Source: DASRWI01 sp035654655 (GTDB lineage Bacteria > Bacteroidota > Ignavibacteria > Ignavibacteriales > Ignavibacteriaceae). From it: 64,000 nt of DNA. The notes under the pieces are model-generated. The model was not told the DNA's origin. It searched no databases and saw nothing but the letters and a program-made list of their open reading frames with translations. Shown in pieces: positions 1-9,957 of this stretch. Each line of letters starts with the position of its first letter. Positions within the stretch are counted from its first letter, which is position 1. The position numbers and the translations under genes were made by a program. The stretch spans positions 124,001 through 188,000 of the forward strand of contig DASRWI010000043.1 of assembly GCA_035654655.1 (NCBI GenBank). Direction: 5' to 3'.

Positions 1-232
1 TTTCACCGATACCGAAGCATTTATTGAATATTCTGAGAAAAACAGCGTAAATATCTCTCAGGAGCTTGTTCATAAGTTAATTTCAGATGAAGTCAAGAAG
101 GTAAATGCTGAACTTTCAAGTTTTAAGCAAATTAAAAAGTTTTATATTCGAGAGAAAGAATTTGAAAAAACTACTACTCAAAAAGTTAAAAGATACCTTG
201 TGCATAATAACCAAATCGAATCACAGGACTAA
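1..232 (+). CDS. AMP-forming long-chain acyl-CoA synthetase, C-terminal fragment (partial)
   Basis: Open from the window edge in the frame starting at base 2 to a TAA at 230-232, giving 76 residues with no start inside the window. The tail contains LSSFKQIKKF and TTTQKVKRYLV, the usual end of long-chain acyl-CoA synthetases, where the small C-terminal lid domain carries the Lys/Thr-rich closing motif. The enzyme would activate fatty acids with ATP and CoA for lipid synthesis or beta-oxidation. Only the lid domain is visible, so substrate length cannot be judged. The stop is followed by a probable promoter for the next gene. Confidence 0.75.
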   Translation, partial: FTDTEAFIEYSEKNSVNISQELVHKLISDEVKKVNAELSSFKQIKKFYIREKEFEKTTTQKVKRYLVHNNQIESQD

Positions 233-249
233 ATTTAGTACGGAAACAA

Positions 250-279
250 TTGACATAGAGGTAAGTTAAATAGGATAAT
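250..279 (+). promoter_or_regulatory. Probable sigma-70 promoter for the TPR gene
   Basis: TTGACA at 250-255, an 18-base spacer, and GATAAT at 274-279, about 110 bases before the TPR gene. Based on consensus match only. Confidence 0.4.
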
Positions 280-392
280 TGACCTTAAACAATATTATGT
301 TTAATCTTGCTGAATATATTATAAAAGATTATTTTATAAAGAATTAGAAAAGACATTAAATAACTTATTAAAAAATAAAAAAGAAGGTGCTA

Positions 393-1556
393 ATGAGAAG
401 AAATATTTTATTCCTAAACCTTATAATATTCTTTGTTTCGTCTTTAATGCTTGCTCAACAGGATACTACAAATAAAATGAATCCTCAAGCTGCAAAGTAT
501 TTCAACCAAGGTATAGAGGCACTTAAACAAAGTAACTATGATCAAGCAGTTGTATTTTTTGATTCCAGTTTAGCAGTTGAGCAGAATTATTTAACCTATT
601 TTCAAAAAGGATTTGCTTATTTAAAAAATAATCAGCTGGATTTAGCTAAAGAAAATTTTAACAAAGCATTGTCGATGAATAACACATTCGATTTAGGATA
701 TTTTAATCTTGCTCAGGCACATCTAAGATCTCAAGAGTATGACAAAGCAGTTGAGAATTATAAAAAGGCAGCTGAAGTTACTACTAATGATGCAATTCGT
801 AAGGATGCTAATTCTTTGATTGAAAATAGTAAACAAATGGAAGCAACTGATTATTTCAATAAAGGGAATGAACTTCAAAAGAATAATCAGTTTGAAGAAG
901 CATTAGCTATGTACGATAAATCCTTGGAAATTTTTACAGATGCCAAAGCTCATTATCAAAAAGGTATCGTTTACTTCAAGATGAAACAAAATGACCAGGC
1001 TATGCAGCAGTTAAAGGAAAGTATTGCCGAAGATGATTCTTTTGACCAGGCTTATATAGCTTTAGCGGGATTATATCTTGCAGAAAAAAATTATGACTCA
1101 GCTATCGTTCTTTACAAAAAAGCTTCAACAGTTGCTTCTTCAGATGAAATGAAGCAGAATGCTTCTAATGGTATCGGAAGAGTATATTTATTTATGGGAA
1201 ATGCTTCACTTAAAGATAAAAAATATGATAAAGCTATTGATGAATTAACTCAATCAACACAGCTATTTCCAAACGACCAGGGTTATTTATCATTAGCAAG
1301 AGCATACATTGAAAAGAAGAAATACGATGATGCTTTAACTGCACTTGATAGTGCTGATTCTATGAAGAAAAATGTTACTGAAGGTGCCATTGCTTATTAT
1401 AAAGGCATCGTTTATAAGAACAAAGGAGATAAAGTTAAGGCTTCTGAAAACTTTAAAGCAGCTTTGAATGACCCTGTTTATAAAAAGGCAGCTCAATCAG
1501 AAATAGCTAACCTTAATCCTCAACAGCAGCAAAAACAAGGCGTCGGTAAAAAGTAA
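393..1556 (+). CDS. Secreted tetratricopeptide-repeat protein
   Basis: About 387 residues. A GTG six bases upstream (387) is possible, but the AAGAAGG site at 381-387 is best spaced for the ATG at 393, which gives a clean signal peptide (MRRNILFLNL... ending LAQQ). The rest is about nine TPR units with the usual G/A-Y-A-P spacing (for example around residues 30-60, 65-95, 155-185, 290-320), predicted to form a right-handed superhelix used for protein-protein contacts in the periplasm or at the outer membrane. No catalytic domain is visible. It is probably a single-gene transcript between its own promoter and the hairpin at 1577-1600. The partner is unknown. Confidence 0.8.
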   Translation: MRRNILFLNLIIFFVSSLMLAQQDTTNKMNPQAAKYFNQGIEALKQSNYDQAVVFFDSSLAVEQNYLTYFQKGFAYLKNNQLDLAKENFNKALSMNNTFDLGYFNLAQAHLRSQEYDKAVENYKKAAEVTTNDAIRKDANSLIENSKQMEATDYFNKGNELQKNNQFEEALAMYDKSLEIFTDAKAHYQKGIVYFKMKQNDQAMQQLKESIAEDDSFDQAYIALAGLYLAEKNYDSAIVLYKKASTVASSDEMKQNASNGIGRVYLFMGNASLKDKKYDKAIDELTQSTQLFPNDQGYLSLARAYIEKKKYDDALTALDSADSMKKNVTEGAIAYYKGIVYKNKGDKVKASENFKAALNDPVYKKAAQSEIANLNPQQQQKQGVGKK

Positions 1557-1576
1557 TTTTGAACATCAACAAAAAA

Positions 1577-1604
1577 AATCCTGTCTTTTCAGACAGGATT
1601 TTTT
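1577..1604. terminator. Bidirectional intrinsic terminator
   Basis: Perfect 9-bp stem AATCCTGTC / GACAGGATT (1577-1585, 1592-1600) with a 6-base loop. It is flanked by an A-run on the left and a T-run on the right, so it can stop the TPR gene on the + strand and the treY operon on the - strand. Confidence 0.85.
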
Positions 1605-1624
1605 ATTTTAAATTCTATTCTTAG

Positions 1625-4402
1625 TTATTTGTTTATTAGAACAGCTGCCGGAAAATTTTTTAAATAATCTTTTACCATTAATTCATTTTCAGACTCACCT
1701 TTATCACCTGAAAGTATATTAGTCCAATTATATTTTTTTATCTTGGTTCTAATACAAGTTGTATCCCAAAAATCTCCAAGCGGTAATTCTCCCTCTTTAA
1801 TTAATCCTGTTAAAAACCTTGGTACAATTACAACAATGATTTTATCGTTAAGTTCTCTTGCAAATGAAATAATGTTAAACTTATGTTTTCCACCAGTACC
1901 TAAAGGAATATATTTCCCTGAATCAAAAACATCCTTATAAGTTTTTCTTAATTCAAGCATTTTATGAATAATGAATAATTTTGTTTTTCCACAAATTATA
2001 TCATCATTAAAAGTACTTAAGTCATAAAATTTTTGTTCTTTGATTTCCTGAAGAAGTTCATTTCTTCTTGTATAATCAACAGGTCTTCTATTATCAGGGT
2101 CCACTAATGAATAATCCCATAATTCTGTTCCCTGATATATATCAGGTATACCAGGAGAAGCCATTTTGATAATGGTTTGAGACAATGAATTAAAAGCACC
2201 GTAATATGAAATTTTATTTTGAAAAGGGATGAAATCATTTAAAAATTTATTATCATCTTTAATCTCTAATATTTTCTCGACAAAATTTATAAAGGCATTT
2301 TCATATTCTTCATCAGGCTTAATCCAGGCTGTATGCACTTTAGCTTCCCGTACTGCCTTTATAACATATTCCTTAATTCTCTTGATATAATTTTCATTGT
2401 CTTTGTTAAAACTTTCATAAGAGCCTAATAAAGTCTGATATAAAAAGTATTCATCATTTCTATCAGGAAAATATTCTTTACCAATTAAAGTTTTAAATTC
2501 CTTATTCAAGTTATTCCACAATTTTAATTTTGTATACCATTCCTTACCAATTTCAGAAATAACATTTATTCTCGCTCTAACATCTTCTCCTCTTTTGGTA
2601 TCGTGAGTAGAAGTTGCATTCATCGTATGAGGAGTTTTATTTAATCTTTTATAATTAAAATTATGAAATTCAATTTTTGATATGCCAAACTTTCCCGGAT
2701 TACCACCTACTTCGTTAAGAGATAATAACCTATTATATATATACAAAGTTGTATCCTCAAAACCTTTTGCCATTAAAGGACCTGTAAGCTGCTGAGTCTT
2801 CATAGTAAAGAACAAAGCATCTTTTTTTTGTTCATCTCCAAAATGGTCAGCCAAATCAAGAGTCAATAATTTTGCTATATATTCATATTCTTTTGTATAT
2901 CTTGGATAAATTCTTTTAATGGTATGCAAGGTTCTTATCCATAAGTCCACATCTCTTTGGCTTAAATAATCCTTATTTATATAGGTTCTATAAACAGGAA
3001 AATAAGTTAAAAATTCATCAAGAGCCTGCATTAGACCATGCATAGTAAAATCAACACCCCGCCTGTCTTTACTTGAAATATTTTCAACAAGAAAAGCCAG
3101 ACGCTCAACCTCTCCAGCCATTAAAGTTTTAATAATTAATCTTTTCTTTTCAAACACTAATCGTTCATAATCATATGAATGATTTATAAACTTCCGATAT
3201 GCAGAATCAATTTCTTTTTCCCTTCCTCTTGATGTAAACAATCCATTTAAATAATTTGTAAATTCATATCCTGTCGTTCCTTGTATCATATCCCATTCAG
3301 GAGGAAACTCTTCATCAAGGTCAATAATTTTTTCTACTACAATGTAAGCCTCTTTAACTTCATCTCTTAATTTTATAAGGTAAGTTGTTGGGTCAAATAA
3401 TCCATCCACGTGGTCTATTCTTAAACCAATTATTTTATTATCTCGGAAAAGTTTAAAAACAAATTTATGGACATATTCAAAAACTTCTTCGTTCTCCATT
3501 TTTAAGGAGATAAGTTCATTTATGTTGAAGAATCTTCTATAGTTTATTTCTTCATTGGCTACTTTCCAGAAAGCTAATCTATAATATTGTTCCCTTAGCA
3601 AGTCATCTAACAAATTAAAACTATCCGGATTTCCCTTTTCTCCATTCATAACAATTAATACATCATCAATAGATTTTTTTATTTCTTCATTCGAAGTGTA
3701 AAGCTCCCAGATAATACCTTTTGCAAATTGAATTTGGTCATATCTTTCATCAAGTTCATCTCTTGAAGGAAATGATTTTAAAATAAATAATATCCCCTGG
3801 TACTTTATAACATCGGGATGTTTTTTGCCTAATGTTTTTCTTAGTTTATTTAATCTTAAAGAAAGTATATCTACATAGGATTCCATTTTTATAGGAAATC
3901 TATTCTCATAGTAATCAATATAGAAGCCTTCCTTGTCGATTGATAATTTCAATTCCCCTGATTCTAAAGCTTCATTATAAAACTTTCCTAAAAATGGAGC
4001 AAGTACTCTTTGCCTTACTCTTGCGTGTGGATGGTCCCATTCAATGTCAAAAAAATCAATAAATCTTGAGCTAGGTCCATTTTCAAATAAGTCAATTAAC
4101 ATTTTATTTTCACTGCTATAGGACATATGATTAGGAACTATATCCTGCAGCCAGTTTAAGTTATATTTTTTACATTCTTTAATTAACTCATTAAATTCTT
4201 CATCAGTCCCTACTTCCAGATTTAATTTACCGGGGTTTACTACATCATAACCATGCATACTCCCACTTTTTGCTTTAAAAATGGGAGATGCATAAATTGT
4301 TGATATACCAAGTGAAGATAAATAAGGAATTATCTTTTTTGCATCTGAAAATTTTAATTCTTTATTAAACTGTAGTCTATATGTCGCAGAGGGTATAATC
4401 AT
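1625..4402 (-). CDS. treY: Malto-oligosyltrehalose synthase TreY
   Basis: 925-residue GH13 enzyme that rearranges the reducing-end alpha-1,4 bond of maltodextrins to alpha,alpha-1,1, giving maltooligosyl-trehalose. All GH13 signatures are visible: the first (DIVPNHMSY) near residue 90, the nucleophile motif GLRIDHVDG near 325, the acid/base Glu in YIVVEKI near 350, and the HDTKR motif near 600. The C-terminal third keeps the TreY-type PGIPDIYQGTE motif near 770. Length is within the family range. It is the last gene of the treZ-GH57-treY operon; its ATG shares one base with the upstream stop (TAATG), implying coupled translation. Cytoplasmic, no signal peptide. Confidence 0.93.
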   Translation of the reverse strand: MIIPSATYRLQFNKELKFSDAKKIIPYLSSLGISTIYASPIFKAKSGSMHGYDVVNPGKLNLEVGTDEEFNELIKECKKYNLNWLQDIVPNHMSYSSENKMLIDLFENGPSSRFIDFFDIEWDHPHARVRQRVLAPFLGKFYNEALESGELKLSIDKEGFYIDYYENRFPIKMESYVDILSLRLNKLRKTLGKKHPDVIKYQGILFILKSFPSRDELDERYDQIQFAKGIIWELYTSNEEIKKSIDDVLIVMNGEKGNPDSFNLLDDLLREQYYRLAFWKVANEEINYRRFFNINELISLKMENEEVFEYVHKFVFKLFRDNKIIGLRIDHVDGLFDPTTYLIKLRDEVKEAYIVVEKIIDLDEEFPPEWDMIQGTTGYEFTNYLNGLFTSRGREKEIDSAYRKFINHSYDYERLVFEKKRLIIKTLMAGEVERLAFLVENISSKDRRGVDFTMHGLMQALDEFLTYFPVYRTYINKDYLSQRDVDLWIRTLHTIKRIYPRYTKEYEYIAKLLTLDLADHFGDEQKKDALFFTMKTQQLTGPLMAKGFEDTTLYIYNRLLSLNEVGGNPGKFGISKIEFHNFNYKRLNKTPHTMNATSTHDTKRGEDVRARINVISEIGKEWYTKLKLWNNLNKEFKTLIGKEYFPDRNDEYFLYQTLLGSYESFNKDNENYIKRIKEYVIKAVREAKVHTAWIKPDEEYENAFINFVEKILEIKDDNKFLNDFIPFQNKISYYGAFNSLSQTIIKMASPGIPDIYQGTELWDYSLVDPDNRRPVDYTRRNELLQEIKEQKFYDLSTFNDDIICGKTKLFIIHKMLELRKTYKDVFDSGKYIPLGTGGKHKFNIISFARELNDKIIVVIVPRFLTGLIKEGELPLGDFWDTTCIRTKIKKYNWTNILSGDKGESENELMVKDYLKNFPAAVLINK

Positions 4403-6825
4403 TATTGAATCTTCATTTGCATTTTATCTTCAAGAATATGATAGTTATCTAATAGTTCTTTAGCCGATTGATTTTTTCTTTTAGCTTTGTTAGTTAATGG
4501 TTTGAACTGGTCTTTGGAAATTTCAAACAAAGCATTTTGTGCTTTCCACAAATCAATCTTAACTCCCAAATCGTTAAAAGCAGAAACAAGGATATCAATT
4601 TCTTTTATCAAATCAATATTCTCAGGGTCTCTTTTTAATTCATTCATTAACTTGTTAATTCTCTCACTTCCTGTTAAATTCAAAGATTCATTATCAAGTT
4701 GAATGTTCCACCTTTTAACTTCTTTTTTAAGATTTTGAAGTTTATCAAGGACAATGGATTCTTCTAATTCAAATACTTTTTCAAGGTCTTTATTAATTAC
4801 ATACTCGGCTGCCTTATAAATTGCGGAAGGTATTGGTATTCCATTTTCAGTCATTGAAAGCATAATAGGATAATGCTCTTCGAAAATGTGCCTATAAGAA
4901 GATTCAACATCATTAACAGTTTCCTCTAATATTTTATTAAATACTTTTCGTTTTTCATCTTTAAATAAACTTTGAAGATTATAATTATGATTTTCAAAAT
5001 GCTTATCAATCAAAATCATCATCTCACTAATATCAAGACGTTCAAAAGCATCCGCTAATTCATTATGCATTCTATCATATGCTTCATCACCGTGGTAGTC
5101 TTTAACACCACCATTTAGATTATGTTCGCCAAGATGAATAAATGCAAATGAAACTTTTTGTTCTTCATAAGTGACCTGAGAACGCATTTTTGCTTTTCCA
5201 ATAACCATTCTGCTTTTACCTGCTTCAAAGAATTCAAGTTTTTCATTAAAAACTTCGTATGAGAAAATTACGTTCTCTTCAGAATAGTTTTCAAATAATG
5301 AAGATACCGCATAATGCGCAGCAACTTTAAGCAAGTCAATCATACTTGGTTTTACAAATCTTCTATAAACCTCTGAACCATTTCCAATTTCAGGAATATT
5401 ACTTTTAGTTCCCTCAAGCCTGGTCATAAATTCATTTTCATAATCTATGTCAGTTATTTCTTTTGTTAGCTGAATAGCGCGTCCAGCATAAAGAATAACC
5501 TGAACAGTTTCTATTCCTGAAATTTCATCAAAGAACCAGCCGCAGCTTGTATACATCAGCAATGCATGCCTCTGTATTTCCATAAGCTTTAGAAATTTTA
5601 TTCTTTCTTTAGAATCCAATTCTTTCTTAAGATTTTCCTTAAAAAAGTTTTTTAAATTCACTGGGCTTCTATCAAGTATAATGCTTATATATTTATCTCT
5701 TAATCCCCAAGGGTCATCAGCAAATTCCTTCATATTTTCTTCATAAAGTTTGGCAAGATTATCTCTTAACCAATCCAAGGCATCTCTTAATGGTCCTCTC
5801 CACTCTTGGGTCCACCCTGCTCTTCCGGTGTTACATCCACAATTACTTCTCCATCTTTCAATACCATGAACGCAGCTCCAGGATGTATTTTCTACTATTT
5901 TAACTTCCCATTTAGGTGGAAACTTTTCAAGAAATTCACCATAGTTTGTAATTTTTATTCCATTTTCTTTTAAATAATGAATACAATAAGCAAGCGCCAT
6001 TTCTCCATGTTTTTTATGATGCCCGTATGTTTCTCCATCAGTTGCAATGTGAACTAATTGAGGTTCATCATCTTCTCTGAAAGTACTCATTAATCTGTTA
6101 CCAAGGTTTTCACCATTTTCTAATAAATTTCCAAAACCTAATTCTTGGGAAATTGGTCCATCATAGAAAAATAAATTAATACTTTTACCGGATGGAAGAT
6201 GACAAATGTATGCTCTTTTGGGGTCGACTTTTCCTCCATTAACATCAGTCCATTTATTATCCTCAATTAGTTTTACTTCACCAGCCTGATGAGGAGCAAG
6301 GATAGTAAAATTAATTCCATACTCTGCAAGCAATTCAAGAGTTTGATTATCAACTGCTGTTTCTGCAAGCCACATACCTTCAGGTTCTCTGCCAAATCTT
6401 TTTTTGAAATCTTGAATACCCCAAATAATTTGAGTTCTTCTATCGCCAATGTTTGCCAATGGCATAATAATATGATTATATACTTGTGCAATTGCAGTAC
6501 CATGTCCTGAATACATATCTCTACTTAAATCATCAGCTTTTAAAATACTTTCATAGACTTCAGGAGAGTGTTCTTCCAGCCACGAAAGTAATGTAGGACC
6601 AAAATTAAAACTCATCCTTGTATAATTATTTACAATATCTATAACAATATTATTGTCCTTTAAAATTCTTGCTGCAGTGTTCGGGTTATAACATTCTGCA
6701 GTAATTCTTTCATTCCAATCTCTATATGGAAAAGCAGAATCCTGAACTTCGACTTCTTCAAGCCAGGGATTTTCTCTTGGCGGTTGGTAAAAATGTCCGT
6801 GAATACATACATATTTCTCACTCAT
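4402..6825 (-). CDS. Glycoside hydrolase family 57 protein with DUF3536 region
   Basis: 807 residues. The N-terminal GH57 barrel shows the family opening HGHFYQPPRENPW (residues 9-21), the nucleophile-region motif WLAETAVD (152-159, Glu155), and a TDGETYGHH motif near residue 260. The remainder matches the layout of DUF3536-type GH57 proteins, whose substrate has not been settled. GH57 enzymes act on alpha-glucans as amylases, branching enzymes or 4-alpha-glucanotransferases. It overlaps treZ by four bases (ATGA) upstream and treY by one base downstream, so it is almost certainly co-translated with them and works on the same maltodextrin or glycogen pool. A TreX/GlgX debranching enzyme is absent here; this protein may fill that step, which is inference. 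Confidence 0.85.
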   Translation of the reverse strand: MSEKYVCIHGHFYQPPRENPWLEEVEVQDSAFPYRDWNERITAECYNPNTAARILKDNNIVIDIVNNYTRMSFNFGPTLLSWLEEHSPEVYESILKADDLSRDMYSGHGTAIAQVYNHIIMPLANIGDRRTQIIWGIQDFKKRFGREPEGMWLAETAVDNQTLELLAEYGINFTILAPHQAGEVKLIEDNKWTDVNGGKVDPKRAYICHLPSGKSINLFFYDGPISQELGFGNLLENGENLGNRLMSTFREDDEPQLVHIATDGETYGHHKKHGEMALAYCIHYLKENGIKITNYGEFLEKFPPKWEVKIVENTSWSCVHGIERWRSNCGCNTGRAGWTQEWRGPLRDALDWLRDNLAKLYEENMKEFADDPWGLRDKYISIILDRSPVNLKNFFKENLKKELDSKERIKFLKLMEIQRHALLMYTSCGWFFDEISGIETVQVILYAGRAIQLTKEITDIDYENEFMTRLEGTKSNIPEIGNGSEVYRRFVKPSMIDLLKVAAHYAVSSLFENYSEENVIFSYEVFNEKLEFFEAGKSRMVIGKAKMRSQVTYEEQKVSFAFIHLGEHNLNGGVKDYHGDEAYDRMHNELADAFERLDISEMMILIDKHFENHNYNLQSLFKDEKRKVFNKILEETVNDVESSYRHIFEEHYPIMLSMTENGIPIPSAIYKAAEYVINKDLEKVFELEESIVLDKLQNLKKEVKRWNIQLDNESLNLTGSERINKLMNELKRDPENIDLIKEIDILVSAFNDLGVKIDLWKAQNALFEISKDQFKPLTNKAKRKNQSAKELLDNYHILEDKMQMKIQ

Positions 6826-8654
6826 GAAATCGTCTCCTTTCCATAAACAGCAAAGCTGTAAGGCTTAATAGTAATATTTTGAGAATGACCAATCAGATTT
6901 TCCAATAAGGATTCTCCAGGTCCATTCCATTTTTCGCTTGATGAATCCAATAATTTATTCCAATTTCCTTCCGGAACATCAATCATATGCGTTATTGTAT
7001 TTTCTGTAAAATTAAAAATTATAAAGACTTCGTTATCAGCAAACCATCTTCTTAAGAGAATAAGTTTATCATCTACATCTGTTACTTCAAAGTTATTTCT
7101 ATCTGTATTATCTAATGCGGGAATAACTTTTCTGAAGTTTATTAATGTTTTATAAAGTTTTAATAAAGTACTATGCTTACCCTTATTAATTTTATTCCAA
7201 TCTAATTTTGATTCATTAAATGTGTGTTTATCATTAGGGTCAGGAATATCATCATTCCATTCAAAAGCCTTAAATTCTTCTCTCCTTCCTTCCTGAACAG
7301 CGCTGACCAGATTTTTATCTTCGTGACTAATGAAGTAAATGAATGGAGCAGTTTCTCCATATTCTTCTCCCATAAATATCAATGGAATATTTGGAGTTAA
7401 AAACAAAGCACCTGCTGCAATCTTTAATGCTTCAAATGATACCAACTGTGATAATCTTTCTCCAAAAGCTCTGTTGCCAACTTGATCATGATTTTGTGTA
7501 CAATTAACAAATTGATATGGAGGGCATTCAACAGCAATATTACCGTGTCTTCTTTTTCTATACTTGGAATAAATGCCTGAGTATACAAAACTATTTTTCA
7601 TAGCTGAAACTAAATGCTTTACTTTTCCAAAATCCACATAATAGCCGCTTGTTTCTTTTGTTAGTAATGCGTGTAATGAATGATGAAAATCATCACTCCA
7701 TTGAGCATGGAAACCAAACCCATTTTCATTATGAGGGGTTATAATCTTTCTATCATTTAAATCACTTTCAGCTATCAGAAAATGAAATTTATCATCACCT
7801 TGTGAGTACTCATCGACAGTTTCAGAAAGTTCATCAAGTAAATGTTTTGCACTTAAGTCATATATTTTATCTATGGCATCTAACCTAAAACCATCTATAT
7901 GATAATTTCCTAACCAATGAATTACATTTTCAATAAAAAAGTTTCTTACCTCATCACTATATTCATCATCAAAGTTCAAAGCATTTCCCCAAGGCGTTTT
8001 ATACTTTGAAGTAAAGTAAGGTCCGAAATCTCTTATGTAGCATCCTTCAGGTCCAAAGTGATTATACACTACATCAAGAATTACCGCTAAACCTTTATCA
8101 TGACAAGCTTGAACTAATTCTTTAAGACCATTGGGACCTCCGTAAGTATTTTGAGGAGCAAATGGATATGCCCCATCATAACCCCAATTTCTTTTACCTG
8201 AAAATTGGGAGATAGGCATTACTTCAATTGCAGTAATTCCAAGATTAATCAGATGGTCTAATTTATTTATTGCCGATTCAAAAGTACCTTCGTTAGTAAA
8301 AGTGCCTATATGTATTTCATAAATAATTAAATCTTTTACTAATAAACCTTTCCAATTTTCATCATTCCAATTATAGCTTTTATGGTCTACTACTTTAGAA
8401 GGACCATGTACACCGTATGGTTGAAAGTGTGAAGCCGGGTCCGGTCTTTCAGTGTTATTATTTAATAAATAAAAATATTCTGATTCAGGATTTGTATTTG
8501 GAACAACTACTTTCCAATATCCCTTATCATCCTTTTCCATTTTACAAATTCTATTTTCAGGAAAGTTTATTTTTAGCTGGACATTGCTAACACTAGGAGC
8601 CCAAACAGTAAATTCACAACTATTATCATCAAGATAATTCGGTCCTATCGTCAT
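6822..8654 (-). CDS. treZ: Malto-oligosyltrehalose trehalohydrolase TreZ
   Basis: 610-residue GH13 enzyme releasing free trehalose from maltooligosyl-trehalose. It begins with an N-terminal beta-sandwich (CBM48/E-set type; CEFTVWAPSV near residue 13), then the barrel with VILDVVYNHFGPEG near 200, the nucleophile motif GFRLDAIDK near 258, the Glu motif FLIAESDLND near 290, and NHDQVGNRAFGERL near 395. Length and motif order fit TreZ. It is the first gene of the operon, with its stop inside the GH57 start (ATGA). The start at 8654 has an AAGGA sequence about ten bases upstream. Trehalose here is probably made from glycogen as a stress or osmoprotectant sugar. Confidence 0.92.
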   Translation of the reverse strand: MTIGPNYLDDNSCEFTVWAPSVSNVQLKINFPENRICKMEKDDKGYWKVVVPNTNPESEYFYLLNNNTERPDPASHFQPYGVHGPSKVVDHKSYNWNDENWKGLLVKDLIIYEIHIGTFTNEGTFESAINKLDHLINLGITAIEVMPISQFSGKRNWGYDGAYPFAPQNTYGGPNGLKELVQACHDKGLAVILDVVYNHFGPEGCYIRDFGPYFTSKYKTPWGNALNFDDEYSDEVRNFFIENVIHWLGNYHIDGFRLDAIDKIYDLSAKHLLDELSETVDEYSQGDDKFHFLIAESDLNDRKIITPHNENGFGFHAQWSDDFHHSLHALLTKETSGYYVDFGKVKHLVSAMKNSFVYSGIYSKYRKRRHGNIAVECPPYQFVNCTQNHDQVGNRAFGERLSQLVSFEALKIAAGALFLTPNIPLIFMGEEYGETAPFIYFISHEDKNLVSAVQEGRREEFKAFEWNDDIPDPNDKHTFNESKLDWNKINKGKHSTLLKLYKTLINFRKVIPALDNTDRNNFEVTDVDDKLILLRRWFADNEVFIIFNFTENTITHMIDVPEGNWNKLLDSSSEKWNGPGESLLENLIGHSQNITIKPYSFAVYGKETIS

Positions 8655-8842
8655 AAAATCAAATCCTTTTTAATTCATGGATGTGCTAAACTTTATTCAT
8701 CATTTTACCAAATATTAAAATTTAGTTCCCACTTCATTGTGATTTATAGAGAAGAAAATTTCATTTCTAATTTTATAACACAAATCAAAATTGTATAAAA
8801 TTGTATTATTCAATACAGATGATAATTTAAAAAGGAGTTCAT

Positions 8843-8962
8843 ATGCCTAAAAAAGAAGATGAAATTAAGAAGGATGAAAAAAATAAAATTCCTCCTGCTG
8901 CTGAAGATACAAATAGAAAGAATGATCAAAATAAACCTAAAAGACCTGAAAAAGACAGATAA
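8843..8962 (+). CDS. 39-residue highly charged small protein
   Basis: Short gene with a strong ribosome-binding site (AAAGGAG, 8831-8837) and ATG at 8843. Its TAA overlaps the ATG of the next gene by one base (TAATG at 8960-8964), which is good evidence that it is translated. The product is almost all Lys, Glu, Asp, Asn and Pro (starts MPKKEDEIKK, ends RPEKDR), so it is predicted to be disordered. It has no membrane segment or Cys. It may act as a leader driving translation of the following membrane protein or as a small adaptor; neither is shown by sequence. Confidence 0.65.
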   Translation: MPKKEDEIKKDEKNKIPPAAEDTNRKNDQNKPKRPEKDR

Positions 8963-9462
8963 TGAAACAAGTTGGTGACCTTCAGATTGAACATAATTTT
9001 GCTCAGCAAAAACGTGAATGGCGTTTTGAAAGAATAGGCTGGGTTATAATGTCAATTATTTTACTTGCTGCTTTATTAGGCTTTTTAGGAGAAGGATTAC
9101 TTAGCCATAAATCAACAGGAGATTCCTTCACAAAAATGCAGATTGAATATTATAATATTGAAAGATTAGAAACTCCTATGACAATTAGTATTTATCTAAA
9201 CAATATTGAATCAACCGGCAAAATGGTTAAGCTTTCTGTCAGCAGAGATTATTTATCTCGAATGCGAGTAAATTCTATTTTGCCTGAACCGGATAAAACT
9301 GAAATTGATGGTATGTTCTATAATTATATCTTTAATTCGCCAAAGGAGAAAACAAATTCATTAATTCAATTTGAGTTAGAACCTGATAGAATTGGTATTG
9401 CTAACGGAGTATTTAAGTTAAATGATATAGAACAAAAAATTTCCCAAGTAATATTACCTTAA
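8962..9462 (+). CDS. Single-pass membrane protein of unknown function, DUF421-linked
   Basis: 166 residues. A charged cytosolic N-terminus (about 25 residues) leads into one hydrophobic helix (WVIMSIILLAALLGFLGEG, residues 27-45). A roughly 120-residue extracytoplasmic domain follows, rich in alternating hydrophobic residues that suggest a beta-sandwich. No known catalytic motif was recognised. It is translationally coupled to the 39-residue gene before it and lies 14 bases ahead of the DUF421 gene, so the proteins probably act together at the inner membrane. The fold is a guess. Confidence 0.75.
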   Translation: MKQVGDLQIEHNFAQQKREWRFERIGWVIMSIILLAALLGFLGEGLLSHKSTGDSFTKMQIEYYNIERLETPMTISIYLNNIESTGKMVKLSVSRDYLSRMRVNSILPEPDKTEIDGMFYNYIFNSPKEKTNSLIQFELEPDRIGIANGVFKLNDIEQKISQVILP

Positions 9463-9476
9463 AGTAGGAGAAAATT

Positions 9477-9932
9477 ATGGATTCTGTAATAAAAGGTTTA
9501 ATCGTTTACTTGTTTTTATTGGTGATTTTCAGGTTCTCCGGGAAACGAACTTTAGCACAAACAACTAATTTTGATTTAGTACTTTTGTTAATAATAAGTG
9601 AAACTACTCAGCAGGCAATGGTAGATAATGATCATTCAATTACTAATGCATTTCTGCTGATAATGACTTTAATTGGTTCAAGTATTTTGCTTTCATTCTT
9701 AAAGCAAAGATATAAAAAGCTTGAACAATGGCTTGAAGGACTTCCACTTATTATAATGGAAGATGGCAAGTTACATAAAGATAGAATGAAAAAAGATAGA
9801 GTTGATGAATCTGATGTTCTGAATGCTGCAAGATTGATACATGGAATTGAAAATCTTGACCAGATTAAATATGCTATAATTGAGAAAAATGGTGAAATCT
9901 CAATCGTTCCTAATAAGGAAGAAAAAAAGTAA
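9477..9932 (+). CDS. DUF421 (YetF-like) membrane protein
   Basis: 151 residues, with TAGGAG at 9465-9470 placing the ATG at 9477. The N-terminal half has two to three membrane helices, and the early motif [17 protein letters not shown] is the hallmark of the YetF/DUF421 family. The soluble C-terminal half (from about residue 82, [11 protein letters not shown]) matches the conserved cytosolic domain. It is shorter than YetF-type proteins of about 215-235 residues and lacks their second C-terminal repeat. Known relatives are linked to envelope or spore functions, but the molecular activity is not established. Confidence 0.88.
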   Translation: MDSVIKGLIVYLFLLVIFRFSGKRTLAQTTNFDLVLLLIISETTQQAMVDNDHSITNAFLLIMTLIGSSILLSFLKQRYKKLEQWLEGLPLIIMEDGKLHKDRMKKDRVDESDVLNAARLIHGIENLDQIKYAIIEKNGEISIVPNKEEKK

Positions 9933-9957
9933 ACATATAATAAACAATGGAGTACGT

